From Mucilaginibacter sp. SJ (lineage in GTDB: Bacteria > Bacteroidota > Bacteroidia > Sphingobacteriales > Sphingobacteriaceae): 64,000 nucleotides of DNA. Of this stretch, positions 33,324 through 42,353 are shown in pieces. The notes under the pieces were generated by a model, which saw only the letters and a program-made list of their open reading frames with translations, was not told the DNA's origin and did not search any database. The translations under genes and the position numbers were made by a program. Location: the NCBI RefSeq assembly GCF_028993635.1, contig NZ_CP118631.1, positions 5,828,001 through 5,892,000 on the forward strand, read 5' to 3'. Within the stretch, counting starts at the first letter, position 1. Each line of letters begins with the position of its first letter.

Positions 33324-34484
33324 ATGACCAAAGAGGAATACCTGTCTTTATACGAAAAGTATTTATCCGGAGCGTGTTCAGCAGCAGAAAAAGCATTGCT
33401 GGATAACTACCGGGATAATATGATACTTCCGGATGGCCATTGGGATCCGGATCTTGGTAATGAGAAAGCTATATATGCTGATATTCACAGCAAGTTTAAA
33501 CGGAGTCAATCAAAAACAAAGCTTGGAAGGGCTCCGGTCTTTTCCTGGTTAAAAATCGCCGCTGTTCTCTTTATCTGTGTTTCTTCCGCATTGCTGATCT
33601 GGAAATTGTCCTACCATTCAAAAAATAATTCGTCTTTAATTGCCAGGCAGAACCAGTCAGTAATACGCCCGGGCGGCAATAAAGCCTACCTAACGATGGC
33701 CGGTGGAGCTGTTGTAGTGCTTAACGACATAAAAAATGGAGAAATCACCACGCAGGCAGGTGTTCAGGTCAGTAAAACCAAAGAAGGATTGCTTGTGTAC
33801 AAAGACAATAGAACTGCCGGCAATAAGACTTCCGACATTGATGAACCGGCTCAAAATATGGTAACAACTCCCCGCGGGGGGCAATATCAAATCGTGCTAT
33901 CCGACGGAACAAAGGTATGGTTGAATGCCGCGACAGCGCTGAAATATCCATCCAGCTTTTCCGGAAAGGATCGAAAAGTTGAGTTATCAGGAGAAGCCTA
34001 TTTTGAAGTTGCAAAAAATGCAGCTAAACCTTTTAAGGTAGTTGTAGATGGCCTGGAAGTGCAGGTGCTGGGGACACATTTTAATGTAATGGCTTACAGC
34101 AACGAAAAAGTGGTCAAAACAACCCTGCTGGAAGGAAAGGTGAGATTATTCAAGAATGGGCAGGAGGCGCTTTTAAAACCAGGTGAACAAGGCGTTTTGA
34201 ATAACCAAACCTCGTTATTTGAGGTGAAGGATGTAAATGTCGATGACGAAACAGCCTGGAAAAACGGATTCTTTGCTTTTAACAATGAAAGTATTCAAAC
34301 CATCATGCGGCAAATATCCAGATGGTATGACGTAGATGTTGCTTTTAGCGAAAAAATGGCGAGGAGAAATTTTGGCGGCTCCGTATCCCGTTATGAAGAT
34401 GTAGGGACCGTATTGAAAGCCCTTGAATTAACAGGATCTGTTCACTTTAAAGTTGAAGGAAGGAGGATCACCGTTATGCCATAG
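33324..34484 (+). CDS. FecR-type anti-sigma factor of PUL 2
   Basis: A 386-aa protein. I choose ATG 33324 (MTKEEYLSLYEKYLSGACSA), the normal family start; the open frame begins 21 codons earlier. Transmembrane helix LKIAAVLFICVSSALLIW. FecR domain: PRGGQYQIVLSDGTKVWLNA, VELSGEAYFEVAKNAAKPFK, VQVLGTHFNVMAY, VKTTLLEGKV. DUF4974-like end: IQTIMRQISRWYDVDVAF. It passes substrate signals from the SusC at 34633 to the sigma factor at 32415. Confidence 0.92.
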   Translation: MTKEEYLSLYEKYLSGACSAAEKALLDNYRDNMILPDGHWDPDLGNEKAIYADIHSKFKRSQSKTKLGRAPVFSWLKIAAVLFICVSSALLIWKLSYHSKNNSSLIARQNQSVIRPGGNKAYLTMAGGAVVVLNDIKNGEITTQAGVQVSKTKEGLLVYKDNRTAGNKTSDIDEPAQNMVTTPRGGQYQIVLSDGTKVWLNAATALKYPSSFSGKDRKVELSGEAYFEVAKNAAKPFKVVVDGLEVQVLGTHFNVMAYSNEKVVKTTLLEGKVRLFKNGQEALLKPGEQGVLNNQTSLFEVKDVNVDDETAWKNGFFAFNNESIQTIMRQISRWYDVDVAFSEKMARRNFGGSVSRYEDVGTVLKALELTGSVHFKVEGRRITVMP

Positions 34485-34531
34485 CTGTACTCTATCCCCC
34501 ATTTATAATCATTATATCCCTTTAAACAAAA

Positions 34532-34576
34532 CCGGAAGCGTTGTAGCGCTCCCGGCCAAGATGCCTGTGCGGGCAT
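34532..34576 (+). promoter_or_regulatory. Paired stem-loops between fecR and susC (PUL 2)
   Basis: Hairpin 1 pairs CCGGAAGCG with CGCTCCCGG (one mismatch). Hairpin 2 pairs ATGCC with GGGCAT around TGTGC. Order, spacing and the shared CCGGAAG...CCGGC core match the element at 19420-19463. It is probably a structured 5' leader of the susC transcript. Confidence 0.5.
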
Positions 34577-34632
34577 TTTAAAGGATATATCATGAATTGA
34601 TCGACTAACCAATTTTAATAAACCCTATTCAA

Positions 34633-37600
34633 ATGTATAAAGATTCTATTGAATTTCCATACAGGTGGAATTCCTGTGCGGTAAATAAATTCCTGTGTGT
34701 CATGAAACTTACCATCATCGTATTGATAGCCACCTGTCTGCATGTAAGCGCATCATCGTACGCACAACAAATCAGTTTAAACGTAAAAAACACCTCATTA
34801 CAAAACGTTTTTAAGGACCTGCGCAAGCAGAGCGGGTATAATTTCTTGTATGACAGCGACATGCTGAATGAAACTAAGCCCGTTACGCTTTCTGTTAAGA
34901 ACTTGCCTTTAAAAGAGGTTTTAGATGCTTGTTTTAAGGATCAGCCTGTAACTTATGTATTTCTCGACAAGAAAACGATCATCATTAAAGAAAGACAACC
35001 CGCACCGGCAACGGATAAAAATGAAACTGTCATAAGGGGCAGGGTTACGGATAAAAAAGGACAGCCGGTACCGGGAGTTACTGTCAAACTGAAAGGAACG
35101 TCTACCGGTGCTGTAACTAATTCCAACGGTGCCTATTCTATTAAAGTTCCGGAAAACAGCGGCGTACTGGTATTTACCTCAATTGGCTATGCTGCTAAAG
35201 AAGTTCCTATAAGCGATCAAAAGAATATTGACGTCGTGCTTGAAGAGATGAATCAATCTTTAAACGATGTGGTCGTTGTTGGCTATGGTACACAAAAGAA
35301 AGTAAACGTCACCGGTTCTGTAGCAACCGCAAGTTCCGCAGATATCGAAAACAGGCCATTTACATCAGGATCGCAGGTGCTAAGCGGCCTGGTTACCGGT
35401 GTTCAGATACAACAAAGCGGCGGCCGTCCGGGTGGCGACGCTGCCGGTATCACGATTCGAGGTATCGGTACATTTGGTGCCGGAAGTGCGCCACTGATCC
35501 TGCAGGATGGTTTAGCGGTCAGCTCATTAGATGATATTGACCCTGATAACATCAAAAGTGTTTCCATTTTGAAAGATGCCTCTGCCGCAGCTATTTATGG
35601 CAGCCGTGCTGCAAACGGCGTTGTTTTGGTAGAGACCAAACGCGGCCAGAGTGGAAAAATGGCTGTTAACTATAATAATTATTTTGGATGGCAAAACGCT
35701 ACCGACCTGCCGACATTTGTTAGTTCGGCAACTTACGCGAAATTAACCGGCCAGTCGGATGCTACGGTTGCAAAATACCAGAGCGGAGCAGACCCCGACA
35801 ATTTTCCAAATGTGTATCACCTGAAGAATCTTTTGAATTCCGGCAACGGATTTCAAACTGATCACAATTTGAGTTTTTCAGGCGGCGATGCTAAAAGCAC
35901 CTATTTATTCTCCACGACCTACCGTAACCAGAACGGTATCACGGCAGAAACTAATGCAAAAACTTACAATTTTTTGCTGAATATTGATAGTAAACTAAAA
36001 GATAACCTGCTTTTAAAAGTTAATATGTCGGGTTTCTCAAAAAACAATACACAGCCAATTGGCGCGGGCGGCGGCATAAACGGTATTATCGGTTATGCTG
36101 CACGTGAACCAAATACCTACGCAGGTTTAAAATCCGATGGTACGTTCGGTCACCAGGACGCTTTTAGCCCCGAAGGCTGGCTGGCAAGCCCGTCTTTCTC
36201 CAAATTTTCGAGCAAAAACTTTTTAGGAAGCGTTAGTTTATCCTGGACAATCGTTCAGGGATTATCCCTGAGTGGCCAGGCAGGTTATCGTTACTATAAC
36301 AATCAATCTCAATCTTTCTATCCAACAGTTCAGTTTGATGCAAACACCTATATCGGGCCTAATAACCTTAACCAGAGTAACGCTGACGGATCTATTGTTA
36401 CCCTGAACTCGATATTGAAATATGCCCGGTCCTATAAAAAGCACAATTTTTCTATTCTTGCCGGCTATCAACAGGAAAATGAAGCTAACCAGGGCTTCTC
36501 CGCATCACGGGATAACTTCCCGAATAATTTACTGTACCAACTGGATGTGGGTGCTTCCACCAATCAGCAAAATGGCGGTTCGGGGTCTCAAAATGCCTTG
36601 CAGTCCTATTTTGGGAGGTTTAATTATGATTTTGCCGGCAAGTACCTTGTGGAAGCCAGTTTCAGAAATGACGGATCATCGCGGTTCCCGTCATCTAACC
36701 GGTTCGCGTTTTTTCCATCGGTTTCAGTCGGTTGGAGGGTATCTGAAGAGTCATTTATTAAAGACAATTTCACCTGGATAGATCAGCTTAAATTTCGTGC
36801 TTCAACAGGAAGTTTAGGTAACCAGGCCGTACCAAATTATCCTTACCAAAACTTAATATCCCTTGGTCAAAACTACACTTTTGGTGGTGTTAGTGCCCCG
36901 GGGGCCGCTTTAACAAACCTTTCTAATATAAATATCAAATGGGAAACGACTACTACCAGCGATATTGGTTTGGATTTTGATTTATTTAAAGGCAAAATTA
37001 GCGGAACAGTAGAACTTTATAATAAGGTAACCACCGGGATCTTATATGTAGTACCGGCTTCCGCTACGCTGGGCTTAAATCCTCCGACAAGTAATGCGGG
37101 CTCTATGCGCAATACCGGTTTTGAAGCCAATCTAAAATACAGCGACCATATTGGGCAGGTTAATTTTAGCATAGCGCCTAATTTTTCATATGCTAAAAGC
37201 ATTGTAACTAAAATAGCCGGCGATTTGCAGCAAAATATAGGGGCCGGCTTATTTGTTGGCCAACCGCTTAATACCATTTACGGCTATGTAGCTGATGGCA
37301 TCTTTACCAATGCCGCCGACGTTGCCGGTTATCCAACCCAACCAATTGCCGGCAAACCCGGGGTAATCCGCTTTAAAGACCTCAATGGCGATGGTAAGGT
37401 AGATGCCACAAACGACCGCAAAGTTATTGCAAATACAAACCCCAAATATTCATTCGGTCTTACATTAAACGCTTCCTACAAAGGGTTCGATGCATCGGCT
37501 TTGTTTCAGGGATTAGCCGGTTTCTCAAGGCAGATAAGCTATTATAATACTTTTGCTTATTACAATGGTGGTAATATACAGCAATGGCAGGTTGATAATG

Positions 37601-37935
37601 CATGGACTCCTGGCAATCCAAATCCCAATGCCAAATATCCGCAAATTACCAATTTAAGCCAGGGAAGTGAAAACGTGCAGTCTTCTACTTTCTTTATCAG
37701 GGACGCAAGCTTTGTAAGACTGAAGAATGCGCAAATAGGCTACTCATTTACCAATAGCGTTTTACAAAAGCTACACATTGCGCGCTTAAGATTATTTGTA
37801 GGCGGCCAAAACCTGTATACATGGAAAAAATTCTTCCCGGGATTTGACCCGGAAGTGCAACAAGCATATAATGATGGTCCTTCCTACTACCCGCTTACCA
37901 AATTATACACCTTTGGTTTAAACCTTAAATTTTAA
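34633..37935 (+). CDS. SusC/RagA-family TonB-linked receptor with STN domain (PUL 2)
   Basis: A 1100-aa outer-membrane importer. Signal peptide LTIIVLIATCLHVSASSYAQ after a 24-residue leader. STN (LQNVFKDLRKQSGYNFLYDS), carboxypeptidase-D-like domain (KKGQPVPGVTVKLKGTSTGA), TonB-box region (LNDVVVVGYGTQKKVNVTGS), SusC plug motif (NIKSVSILKDASAAAIYGSR), barrel ending LYTFGLNLKF. It has the STN domain needed to signal to FecR at 33324. The SusD partner starts 32 bases after its stop. It is a homologue of, but clearly distinct from, the PUL 1 SusC. Confidence 0.95.
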   Translation: MYKDSIEFPYRWNSCAVNKFLCVMKLTIIVLIATCLHVSASSYAQQISLNVKNTSLQNVFKDLRKQSGYNFLYDSDMLNETKPVTLSVKNLPLKEVLDACFKDQPVTYVFLDKKTIIIKERQPAPATDKNETVIRGRVTDKKGQPVPGVTVKLKGTSTGAVTNSNGAYSIKVPENSGVLVFTSIGYAAKEVPISDQKNIDVVLEEMNQSLNDVVVVGYGTQKKVNVTGSVATASSADIENRPFTSGSQVLSGLVTGVQIQQSGGRPGGDAAGITIRGIGTFGAGSAPLILQDGLAVSSLDDIDPDNIKSVSILKDASAAAIYGSRAANGVVLVETKRGQSGKMAVNYNNYFGWQNATDLPTFVSSATYAKLTGQSDATVAKYQSGADPDNFPNVYHLKNLLNSGNGFQTDHNLSFSGGDAKSTYLFSTTYRNQNGITAETNAKTYNFLLNIDSKLKDNLLLKVNMSGFSKNNTQPIGAGGGINGIIGYAAREPNTYAGLKSDGTFGHQDAFSPEGWLASPSFSKFSSKNFLGSVSLSWTIVQGLSLSGQAGYRYYNNQSQSFYPTVQFDANTYIGPNNLNQSNADGSIVTLNSILKYARSYKKHNFSILAGYQQENEANQGFSASRDNFPNNLLYQLDVGASTNQQNGGSGSQNALQSYFGRFNYDFAGKYLVEASFRNDGSSRFPSSNRFAFFPSVSVGWRVSEESFIKDNFTWIDQLKFRASTGSLGNQAVPNYPYQNLISLGQNYTFGGVSAPGAALTNLSNINIKWETTTTSDIGLDFDLFKGKISGTVELYNKVTTGILYVVPASATLGLNPPTSNAGSMRNTGFEANLKYSDHIGQVNFSIAPNFSYAKSIVTKIAGDLQQNIGAGLFVGQPLNTIYGYVADGIFTNAADVAGYPTQPIAGKPGVIRFKDLNGDGKVDATNDRKVIANTNPKYSFGLTLNASYKGFDASALFQGLAGFSRQISYYNTFAYYNGGNIQQWQVDNAWTPGNPNPNAKYPQITNLSQGSENVQSSTFFIRDASFVRLKNAQIGYSFTNSVLQKLHIARLRLFVGGQNLYTWKKFFPGFDPEVQQAYNDGPSYYPLTKLYTFGLNLKF

Positions 37936-37966
37936 GCTGTTTTATTAAATCATTAATTCAACACAA

Positions 37967-39607
37967 ATGAAAAATATTAAACGCTGCTTCGTCGGAAGCA
38001 AATCCTGGTTAATTATGGCAGTAGTTATTGCATGCTCCTTAGCAAGCTGTCAGAAAAATATTTTAGATAAACAGCCTCTATCCGCATTATCAGATGCTTC
38101 GTTCTGGAAATCAGCATCAGATGCAAAGCTTGCCCTTGCAGGGGTATATAACTCTGGAGCCGGCTATACCGGTTACAATTTCTGGGCAGGTACTTCCATG
38201 GTAAACCTCGATCTAATGGCAGGTGATGGCTCGGAAAAAGAATCGATCCCGGACCATTTTACAGACGGTACTTTGAATGCATCCTATAGTTTTGTTGGTG
38301 CCTACTATTCCGGGGCGTATAATCAAATTACCAAGTGTAATAATTTTCTGGATCATATAGACGGTGTGACCATGGACGCTACCGCAAAAAACGTAATGAT
38401 CGGTGAAGTGCGTACGATTAGGGCTTACAATTATTTCAACCTCGCGCTCTATTTCGGCAATGTACCGTTGATACAGCACGTACAAACAGTTGAACAGTCC
38501 AACAGCAATACGCAAACTAATCAGGCGGGAGTATACGCTTTTTGTGAGACCGAACTGAAAGCCGCGGCTGCCTTAATGCCGCCCAGTGTTCCGGACGCCC
38601 AGCAGGGACACATGACTGCCGCCTCGGCACTGGCCATACTGGGCCGTTTGCAAATGGCAGAAAAAAAATGGACGGACGCTGCGCAGAGTTACCAAACCAT
38701 CATGAATTTTGGTTACTACATTATAGATCCCAGATACCGTGAATTATTTTTGAATGCCGGTGAGCTAAGTCATGAAGTGATTATGTCCATGCAGTATATT
38801 CAAAATACTTATAGTCATTCCTTACTTCAATATCTAACACCGGAGACCTGGGGAGGATGGCACCAATACTCTCCTTTCAACGAGCTTGTTCAGGATTATG
38901 AATGTATGGATGGCTCGACAATTGACAAATCTCCGTTATATGACAAAAATAACCCGTACAATAATCGTGATCCGAGGTTAGATTTTACGGTAATGATCAA
39001 CAATCGTACTAAATTCAGGGGTACTACTTACTCATCGGATCCGGGCACCAATAAGCCTGACAGGCTTGACGAATACCCGGGTGTATGGAGCGGATATGCA
39101 ATTTATAAGTTCCTTGAAGATGATCCTACTCTTGGTAACGTAAGTAACGATGGTAATAACTTCCCTATAATCAGGTATGCTGAGGTGCTTTTAGGCTATC
39201 TGGAATCTCAATTGGAGTCAGGAGCCCCAATAACGCAGTCGTTATTAGATCAAACTATTAATAAAGTACGAGGCAGAGCCGCTGTAAAAATGCCGGCTGT
39301 AACCACCACAGATAAAGATGCCTTGCGTACGATCATAAGAAGAGAGCGCCATATAGAATTCGCGTTCGAAGGCCTTAGATATTATGATTGCTTACGCTGG
39401 GGAATCATCGGGTCAGAAAACAACCGTCAATTTACTGGTATGAAACTGACTAATTCGCCATCAACTTACACGCAATTTCCGGTAGATGCCAATGGCTTTT
39501 ACCTGTACAAAAAGCGGGCTTTTATTACCGGAAAAAATGAGTTATGGCCAATTCCTCAATCAGAAATGCAGATAAACCCTAATTTAAAGCAGAATCCGGG
39601 TTATTGA
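37967..39607 (+). CDS. SusD/RagB-family surface glycan-binding lipoprotein (PUL 2)
   Basis: A 546-aa lipoprotein with lipobox SLASC (Cys28). The N-terminal SusD-like part includes NVMIGEVRTIRAYNYFNLAL followed by YFGNVPLI. The C-terminal part has GNNFPIIRYAEVLLGYLESQ, ERHIEFAFEGLRYYDCLRWG and the usual end LWPIPQSEMQINPNLKQNPG. It follows its SusC directly. The next plus-strand gene, the fucosidase, is separated from it by the group II intron sequence. Confidence 0.95.
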   Translation: MKNIKRCFVGSKSWLIMAVVIACSLASCQKNILDKQPLSALSDASFWKSASDAKLALAGVYNSGAGYTGYNFWAGTSMVNLDLMAGDGSEKESIPDHFTDGTLNASYSFVGAYYSGAYNQITKCNNFLDHIDGVTMDATAKNVMIGEVRTIRAYNYFNLALYFGNVPLIQHVQTVEQSNSNTQTNQAGVYAFCETELKAAAALMPPSVPDAQQGHMTAASALAILGRLQMAEKKWTDAAQSYQTIMNFGYYIIDPRYRELFLNAGELSHEVIMSMQYIQNTYSHSLLQYLTPETWGGWHQYSPFNELVQDYECMDGSTIDKSPLYDKNNPYNNRDPRLDFTVMINNRTKFRGTTYSSDPGTNKPDRLDEYPGVWSGYAIYKFLEDDPTLGNVSNDGNNFPIIRYAEVLLGYLESQLESGAPITQSLLDQTINKVRGRAAVKMPAVTTTDKDALRTIIRRERHIEFAFEGLRYYDCLRWGIIGSENNRQFTGMKLTNSPSTYTQFPVDANGFYLYKKRAFITGKNELWPIPQSEMQINPNLKQNPGY

Positions 39608-40275
39608 GTGTCACGAATAATTTTCATGCAATGAAAATTAATGCTGTACAAAAGATGAGGGACGGCCCCTCGGAATCGGCTTACAGGAGCAGGTTCCAAA
39701 CTACCGCTAAGCTGCTTTGGTAAAGAGCCTTGGTAGTGAGCATTAGCGGAAAAGGCATCATTAAAGGTGTCAGGTAAGTGTTAAGAAGGTGAACGCAAGT
39801 GAACCATTGAAGAGGCGTCGAAAGGATTAGACGATATCGAAACTGAGGTACAATAGCACCGAGGGACAAGCAAGGCGGGAACCTGTTTACTGGCTTTGCG
39901 ATATCCGGCGTATAAATGGCACGAGCTTAACACAGGCTTTTGTATGGAACGTGAGAACCTGTCGCCATCATGTTAAGGGAAAACCTCAAGCTGATGACAC
40001 TGCAAGAGGGAAAGTACCGATGGGTGGCACAGGGGCGGAACATCCCGTAGTAGTGACGAAGTTCCTGTAATGGGAATGGAGCGAAGGAGATGTATTAACA
40101 AGCTTTCTATATCCGCCGCAAAACTGAGCAATCAGGAGGTAGCAAAGGATGAAAGCAAAACACGCGGAGTCTAGGACCGACTCCGGTGTAATGGTTAATA
40201 AGAGCCGTGTAACGGGCGACTGTTAAGCACGGTTCTATGAGGGACTTGGGGTGAAACTCCCCGGGTCTACTCGAC
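39608..40275 (+). ncRNA. Group II intron without reverse-transcriptase ORF
   Basis: The 34-nt stretch at 40202-40235 folds as a textbook domain V. Stem GAGCCGTG / CACGGTTC carries the AGC triad, then one T-A pair, an inner stem AACGG / CTGTT capped by a GCGA (GNRA) tetraloop, and a 2-nt AG bulge. Domain VI follows: GAG / CTC base, an unpaired A at 40269 seven bases before the presumed 3' end GAC at 40273-40275, and a GC-rich upper stem. Upstream is domain III-like sequence (GTAGTAGTGACGAAG ... AATGGAGCGAAGGAG, about 40046-40090). Domain IV is only about 110 nt with no ORF. The 5' end is not settled: GTGTC at 39609 is a candidate for the GUGYG start, but a perfect hairpin at 39618-39640 may belong to the flank. 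It splices, if at all, only with an intron protein supplied from elsewhere. Confidence 0.85.
39618..39640 (+). repeat. Perfect 10-bp inverted repeat after susD
   Basis: TAATTTTCAT and ATGAAAATTA around GCA, starting 11 bases after the susD stop. It could be the end-of-transcript hairpin of susD next to which the intron inserted, as bacterial class C introns do, or the first intron stem. Confidence 0.5.
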
Positions 40276-40392
40276 AGGCTTATAAATATTCCCGTTAATA
40301 TTATAACAATCACACCGGGGAGGAAAGGAAAGTATTGCTACTGCCCCTCCTTCCTGGTTATTTCAATTAAATCTACCGAGAGTTTCGCTGTT

Positions 40393-42051
40393 ATGAAAAG
40401 AAGAACATTAATTAAAGGTTTAGCTACAGGATTATCTTCCTTGTACCTGTCCAAGCTGTATGGAAATAGTTTGACGCGGTCCTATTCAAACACAGGTATT
40501 GCCTCCGGTCCTTTTCAGCCGACTTGGGATTCGCTGACGCAGTACCAGGTTCCGGACTGGTTCCGTGATGCCAAATTTGGTATGTGGGCGCATTGGGGGC
40601 CGCAATGCCAGCCGGAACGTGGCGACTGGTATGCCCGTGGCATGTACCAGGAGGGCAGCGATCAGTATAAATTTCATTGTGAAAAATACGGGCACCCATC
40701 AAAATTTGGATTTAAAGATGTCATCAACGAATGGAAGGCAGAGCACTGGAATCCCGAAGAACTGGTTGGCCTATATAAAAATGCAGGTGCTCAGTATTTC
40801 TTCGCATTGGCCAATCACCACGATAACCTCGACCTGTATAACAGTAAATACCAACCCAAATGGAACAGTACCAAAGTAGGCCCTAAAAAAGACTTAATAG
40901 GCGGCTGGGCAAAGGCTGCTAAAAACCACGGTTTGCGGTTTGGTGTAAGCGTACATGCATCTCACGCCTGGCGCTGGTATGAATCGGCACAGCTGGCAGA
41001 TAAGAACGGTTCGATGGCGGGTATACTTTATGACGGCAAATTGACTAAAGCTGATGGTAAGGAAAAATGGTGGGACGGGCTTGATCCGCAGGAATTGTAT
41101 GCCCAAAACCATGCACTAAGTAGGGATACTGCCAACCCTAACAGCATACACGGACAATGGGGATGGCAAAATGGTGCAGTTGCGCCCAGCAAAGCCTATT
41201 GTGATAATTTTTTGAACCGAACCATTGACCTGCTCGATAAATATGATCCTGATCTGATCTACTTTGATGATACCGCCCTGCCGCTCTGGCCCGTGAGCGA
41301 TGCCGGTTTAAAGATAGCGGCACATATGTATAACAGTAACATGAAAAGGCACAACGGCAAGCTGGAAGCAGTATTGTTCGGAAAAATACTGGATTCACAG
41401 CAGCAAAAATGCATGGTTTGGGATATAGAGCGCGGCCAAAGCAATAAAATAGAGCCCTTTGTCTGGCAGACCGATACCTGTATCGGCGAATGGCATTATG
41501 ACCGGCGCGTATACGATCGTAACTGTTATAAAACCGCGAAAACAGTGATCCATACTCTGGCAGATGTGGTCAGTAAGAACGGTAATCTGTTGTTGAATGT
41601 GCCAGTACGGGGGGATGGCACGATAGATGAAAAAGAAAGAGCGGTAGTAGAAGATATCGCTGCATGGATGAAGATCAATAGCGAAAGTATCTACGCCACC
41701 CGTCCGTGGAAGGTATTTGGTGAAGGTCCGGCAATGGAAAATGCCGCCCCATTAAGTGCGCAAGGTTTTAACGAGGGTAAGGGAAAACCCTTTACCTCGC
41801 AGGATATCCGTTTTACTACTAAAGGGGATATCTTATACGCCATCGTATTGGGTACACCCGCTGATGGAAAAATAAGTATTAAAAGCTTGGCAGCAGATCA
41901 TTCACTTTATCCGAAGCCCATCAGCAGGGTTGAGCTAACCGGAACAGGGCAATTCCTGCAAATGACCAGGAATACGGAAGGCTTAACCGTTACGCTGCCA
42001 CCCAACCTCCCGGAGCAGGTGGCCTACGCGGTAAAGGTCATACCGGTATAA
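40393..42051 (+). CDS. Glycoside hydrolase family 29 alpha-L-fucosidase (PUL 2)
   Basis: A 552-aa exported enzyme. The N-terminus has an Arg-Arg pair before a hydrophobic stretch (KRRTLIKGLATGLSSLYL), possibly Tat-type. The GH29 barrel shows YQVPDWFRDAKFGMWAHWGP (residues 51-70), KNAGAQYFFALANHHDNLDL and GLRFGVSVHASHAWRWYE. The nucleophile segment is DLIYFDDTALP with Asp292 in the expected place. GNLLLNVPVRGDGTIDEKE closes the barrel, followed by a C-terminal beta-sandwich. The acid/base is not obvious, as is common in this family. It removes terminal alpha-L-fucose from glycans and should act on what SusCD 34633-39607 captures. A strong terminator follows at 42174. Confidence 0.92.
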   Translation: MKRRTLIKGLATGLSSLYLSKLYGNSLTRSYSNTGIASGPFQPTWDSLTQYQVPDWFRDAKFGMWAHWGPQCQPERGDWYARGMYQEGSDQYKFHCEKYGHPSKFGFKDVINEWKAEHWNPEELVGLYKNAGAQYFFALANHHDNLDLYNSKYQPKWNSTKVGPKKDLIGGWAKAAKNHGLRFGVSVHASHAWRWYESAQLADKNGSMAGILYDGKLTKADGKEKWWDGLDPQELYAQNHALSRDTANPNSIHGQWGWQNGAVAPSKAYCDNFLNRTIDLLDKYDPDLIYFDDTALPLWPVSDAGLKIAAHMYNSNMKRHNGKLEAVLFGKILDSQQQKCMVWDIERGQSNKIEPFVWQTDTCIGEWHYDRRVYDRNCYKTAKTVIHTLADVVSKNGNLLLNVPVRGDGTIDEKERAVVEDIAAWMKINSESIYATRPWKVFGEGPAMENAAPLSAQGFNEGKGKPFTSQDIRFTTKGDILYAIVLGTPADGKISIKSLAADHSLYPKPISRVELTGTGQFLQMTRNTEGLTVTLPPNLPEQVAYAVKVIPV

Positions 42052-42173
42052 GCTTGATTTAAAGTACGAGAATAAAAGGTGATTTAAACCAGATCATGGG
42101 ATCAGAGAAAGAACATTAAATGAAAACCTTCTCATGATCTAAGACATTGCTCAGTGAATTTGGGGCAACAGGA

Positions 42174-42204
42174 AAAGCACCCGCTTCGGAGGGTGCTTCT
42201 TTAT
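42174..42204 (+). terminator. Rho-independent terminator of PUL 2
   Basis: AAGCACCC / GGGTGCTT stem with an 8-base loop, followed by CTTTATT. It lies about 120 bases past the fucosidase stop. Nothing else is visible in 42052-42353. Confidence 0.85.
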
Positions 42205-42353
42205 TAGCTCTTAACTTAACTTGTAAGAACGATTGAAGACTTTTACTCTTTATTTATTTTAATTTACCAAGGATGCGCTTTATGGTAAACAGCCAACCCA
42301 GAATTTCTGTACATTGTACCTTGCTTTATTTTGTGTTACAGAGAGCGTCTTAG

